Part shown: positions 62,537 through 64,000 of the stretch, piece by piece
Numbering within the stretch: position 1 is the stretch's first letter
Layout: each line of letters begins with the position of its first letter
Assembly: GCA_032871835.1 (NCBI GenBank)
Contig: CM065295.1
Location: forward strand, 27,538,501-27,602,500
From: Dipteronia dyeriana
Taxonomy: Eukaryota > Streptophyta > Magnoliopsida > Sapindales > Sapindaceae
DNA: 64,000 bases
Direction of reading: 5' to 3'
Made by a program: the position numbers and the translations under genes
Notes under the pieces: generated by a model
What the model was told of the DNA's origin: nothing
Databases searched by the model: none
Seen by the model: only the letters and a program-made list of their open reading frames with translations

Positions 62537-62761
62537 TGAACAAATTGAGAGTTTTTGTTACTTTATTCTTCTCCATATGGAGGCAATATATAGGAAAAAA
62601 ATACAGAGTAAGAATCAAGTAATTGATCTCCTACAATCTCTACAATTAATCTAATTAATCCCCTATAATCCGCAATTGGAAGATTTGTCAACTATTATAA
62701 GATTTGTCAACTATACAATAATAACAAATATATTCTACAATACTACTGAAATATTCTAACA
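62537..62761 (-). repeat. copia 2 5' LTR (225 bp)
   Basis: Begins TGTTAGAATATTTCAG on minus and ends TTTGTTCA. Partner of 53754-53978. Confidence 0.93.
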
Positions 62762-63268
62762 TATTCCTTATTGTATACTTCCGTAAAAAAAAATTAAGTG
62801 ATTTAAATCATGGCTACTAAATGATCTTTTGATTTCATATTATTCATACTGTTTTATGAAACGTTTATGAGCAAGGTTTTGAACGTAAAGAATTTATGAA
62901 AGCTATTTTATTTTACATGTTTTGCATGAATTTACTTACCGAGTTGACGGCTCACTCCTCGTCACCACCGTTTTGTAGATTGACTTATTGGATTTAGAAT
63001 GGATAAGGTTTTCATTAGCATATGGGAGACATGTATCGTCGGAGGATTTAATTTCTTGTGTGCGTGTTGTAAGGAATCAATTAATTTAATGTTGTAATTA
63101 CTTTAGACTTTGGAGATTTTAGTGAAATGAATGGTATCGGGTTTGAGTATTGTATTTTGTGGATATATTGTTAATGATTCTTATTGCGAAGATTTATAAA
63201 TTAAGGTTTTTATAAGGTCTAAGTTTCGTATCATTCCGTCCGTTGGGTCTCGGATTTGGGGTGTTACA
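62762..63268 (+). repeat. Tekay/Del-like 5' LTR, second part
   Basis: Continues the LTR split by the copia insertion. It ends GGGTCTCGGATTTGGGGTGT followed by TACA, a usual end for Tekay/Del LTRs, four bases or fewer before the TGGTATCAGAGC primer site. Confidence 0.7.
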
Positions 63269-63422
63269 AATTGGTATCAGAGCAATGTCAATCCTGGAGA
63301 CTAGGTTATGATTTGGTATTGATTCTAGTTATTAGGTTACGATTATTGTTATCATACAAAAAGTTTGAATCTCGAGGTATACATAAATTTCGAGGACGAA
63401 ATTTTTTGTAGGTGGAGAGAAA
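63269..63422 (+). mobile_element. minimal internal region (154 bp) between Tekay-like LTRs
   Basis: The primer site TGGTATCAGAGC lies at 63272-63283 and a purine-rich stretch GTAGGTGGAGAGAA at 63409-63422. Before the latter, ATTTCGAGGACGAAATTTTT is a sequence often seen near the 3' end of the internal region in Tekay-type elements. All genes are absent, so this is either a large internal deletion or a tiny non-autonomous form. Confidence 0.75.
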
Positions 63423-64000
63423 TGTAATACCCGAAATTGCCTTTGGAAAAAAAAATTGAAATAAAAGTCTACGAAAATATTAAAGGCAATTAGAAATAAT
63501 TATAAGGAGTTGACTTGTAATTAAAGATTTTATTAGTTTCCTGTTAATTGTTTTATTAGTCTCCTCCACAAAATTTTATTTTTCTGTTCTATGAGACATT
63601 AGGTTCTTTTTATTTAAAAAATTAAGTGTATTTATGTCAATTTATCAATCAAAAGTTGTCAGAGGGCACTGAGACTAAGTATAACAATTAGCAGGAAAGG
63701 TTTCTACCCAAATTTGAAAACCAGCTACTCACCATGAGGTACGTTGTAATTATGACAAATTATGGTGTCCAGCTACTCACAAAAAAAAAACAAAAAAAAA
63801 AATTAAATAGAAATTATCAAACAATTTATACCTACCTGAAGTAGTCTTGTAGATAGGTTTATACCCAAATTTGAAAACCATGAGGTACTTTGTAATTTGA
63901 CCTAACCATAGAGCAGGTGGATTTTTTTCTCTTTTATTACTAAAATATCTTATGTTTCCTATCGAAAAAGGAAAAAACAAAAAGTAATTCAAGCAAACAA
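63423..64000 (+). repeat. Tekay/Del-like 3' LTR, cut by window end
   Basis: It begins TGTAATACCCGAAATTGCC, a usual Tekay/Del LTR start, right after the purine tract. A direct repeat (ACCCAAATTTGAAAACCA ... GAGGTAC(G/T)TTGTAATT) occurs at about 63707-63756 and 63862-63898. The LTR continues beyond the window. Confidence 0.75.

Larger units (their letters stand above)
53754..62761 (-). mobile_element. Ty1/copia element without gag, carrying two hAT elements
   Basis: 225-bp LTRs at 53754-53978 and 62537-62761, primer-like TAGTATCAGAACC next to the 5' LTR and a polypurine tract GACGGGGTG next to the 3' LTR. Without the two hAT insertions it is about 4.1 kb. Read on minus, a short leader leads straight into the protease, then integrase, RT and RNase H. 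No gag core is present. TATT lies on both flanks (53750-53753 and 62762-62765). It split a Tekay-like LTR. Confidence 0.9.

Overview
This is a plant nuclear window, almost certainly from a flowering plant and probably a eudicot. It has intron-rich nuclear genes with GT-AG splice sites, plant LTR retrotransposon lineages (Tat-type Ty3/gypsy with a second RNase H, Tekay/Del-type LTRs, Ty1/copia), PIF/Harbinger- and hAT-like DNA elements, and a short interstitial TTTAGGG array. The species cannot be named from sequence alone. There is no bacterial, CRISPR or operon content.

Layout. 1-604: AT-rich, no gene. 605-22905: an old DNA element with terminal inverted repeats of GGGTGYGTTTGGT...GGGACGGGACA type, now filled by two related Tat-like Ty3/gypsy elements. 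Element 1 (992-10803) has a 3' LTR missing its first 249 bp and many lesions. Element 2 (11080-22792) has two LTRs of about 890 bp. Both carry gag-pol on + and a separate intron-containing gene on the minus strand between pol and the 3' LTR. 22906-24639: AT-rich upstream region with a telomere-type array and a 142-bp tandem duplication. 24640-29356: a 15-exon gene for a 3-hydroxyisobutyryl-CoA hydrolase-like protein, the only complete host gene here. 30240-31920: a fold-back/long-TIR element split by a solo LTR of the element-2 family. About 32261-33411: an LTR-like noncoding repeat on minus. 33664-41560: a two-copy tandem repeat (about 235 bp) whose second copy is split by a Harbinger-like MITE (itself carrying a complete but dead 5.1-kb copia element with GAGAT target duplications) and by a 1.55-kb TIR element.

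42317-45389 (minus): the last five exons of VPS16 (HOPS/CORVET subunit). The upstream three quarters of the gene is not in the following 18.6 kb, so it is either truncated or has a giant TE-filled intron. 46419-47721: a second member of the GGGTG-TIR family. 47733-52171: a 3'-truncated gypsy element on minus. 52172-64000: a Tekay/Del-like LTR pair with almost no internal sequence. Its 5' LTR is split by a gag-less copia element (53754-62761), which in turn holds two hAT elements, one non-autonomous (54341-55279) and one with a transposase gene (56457-60361).

The window is therefore two host gene loci separated by nested transposon insertions whose relative ages can be read from the nesting. 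No wholly new system stands out. The most interesting signals are the spliced antisense gene conserved in both Tat elements, the hAT pair sharing subterminal GAGGCG-type motifs inside one host element, the orphan VPS16 3' end, and the nest at 33.7-41.6 kb with readable insertion order.
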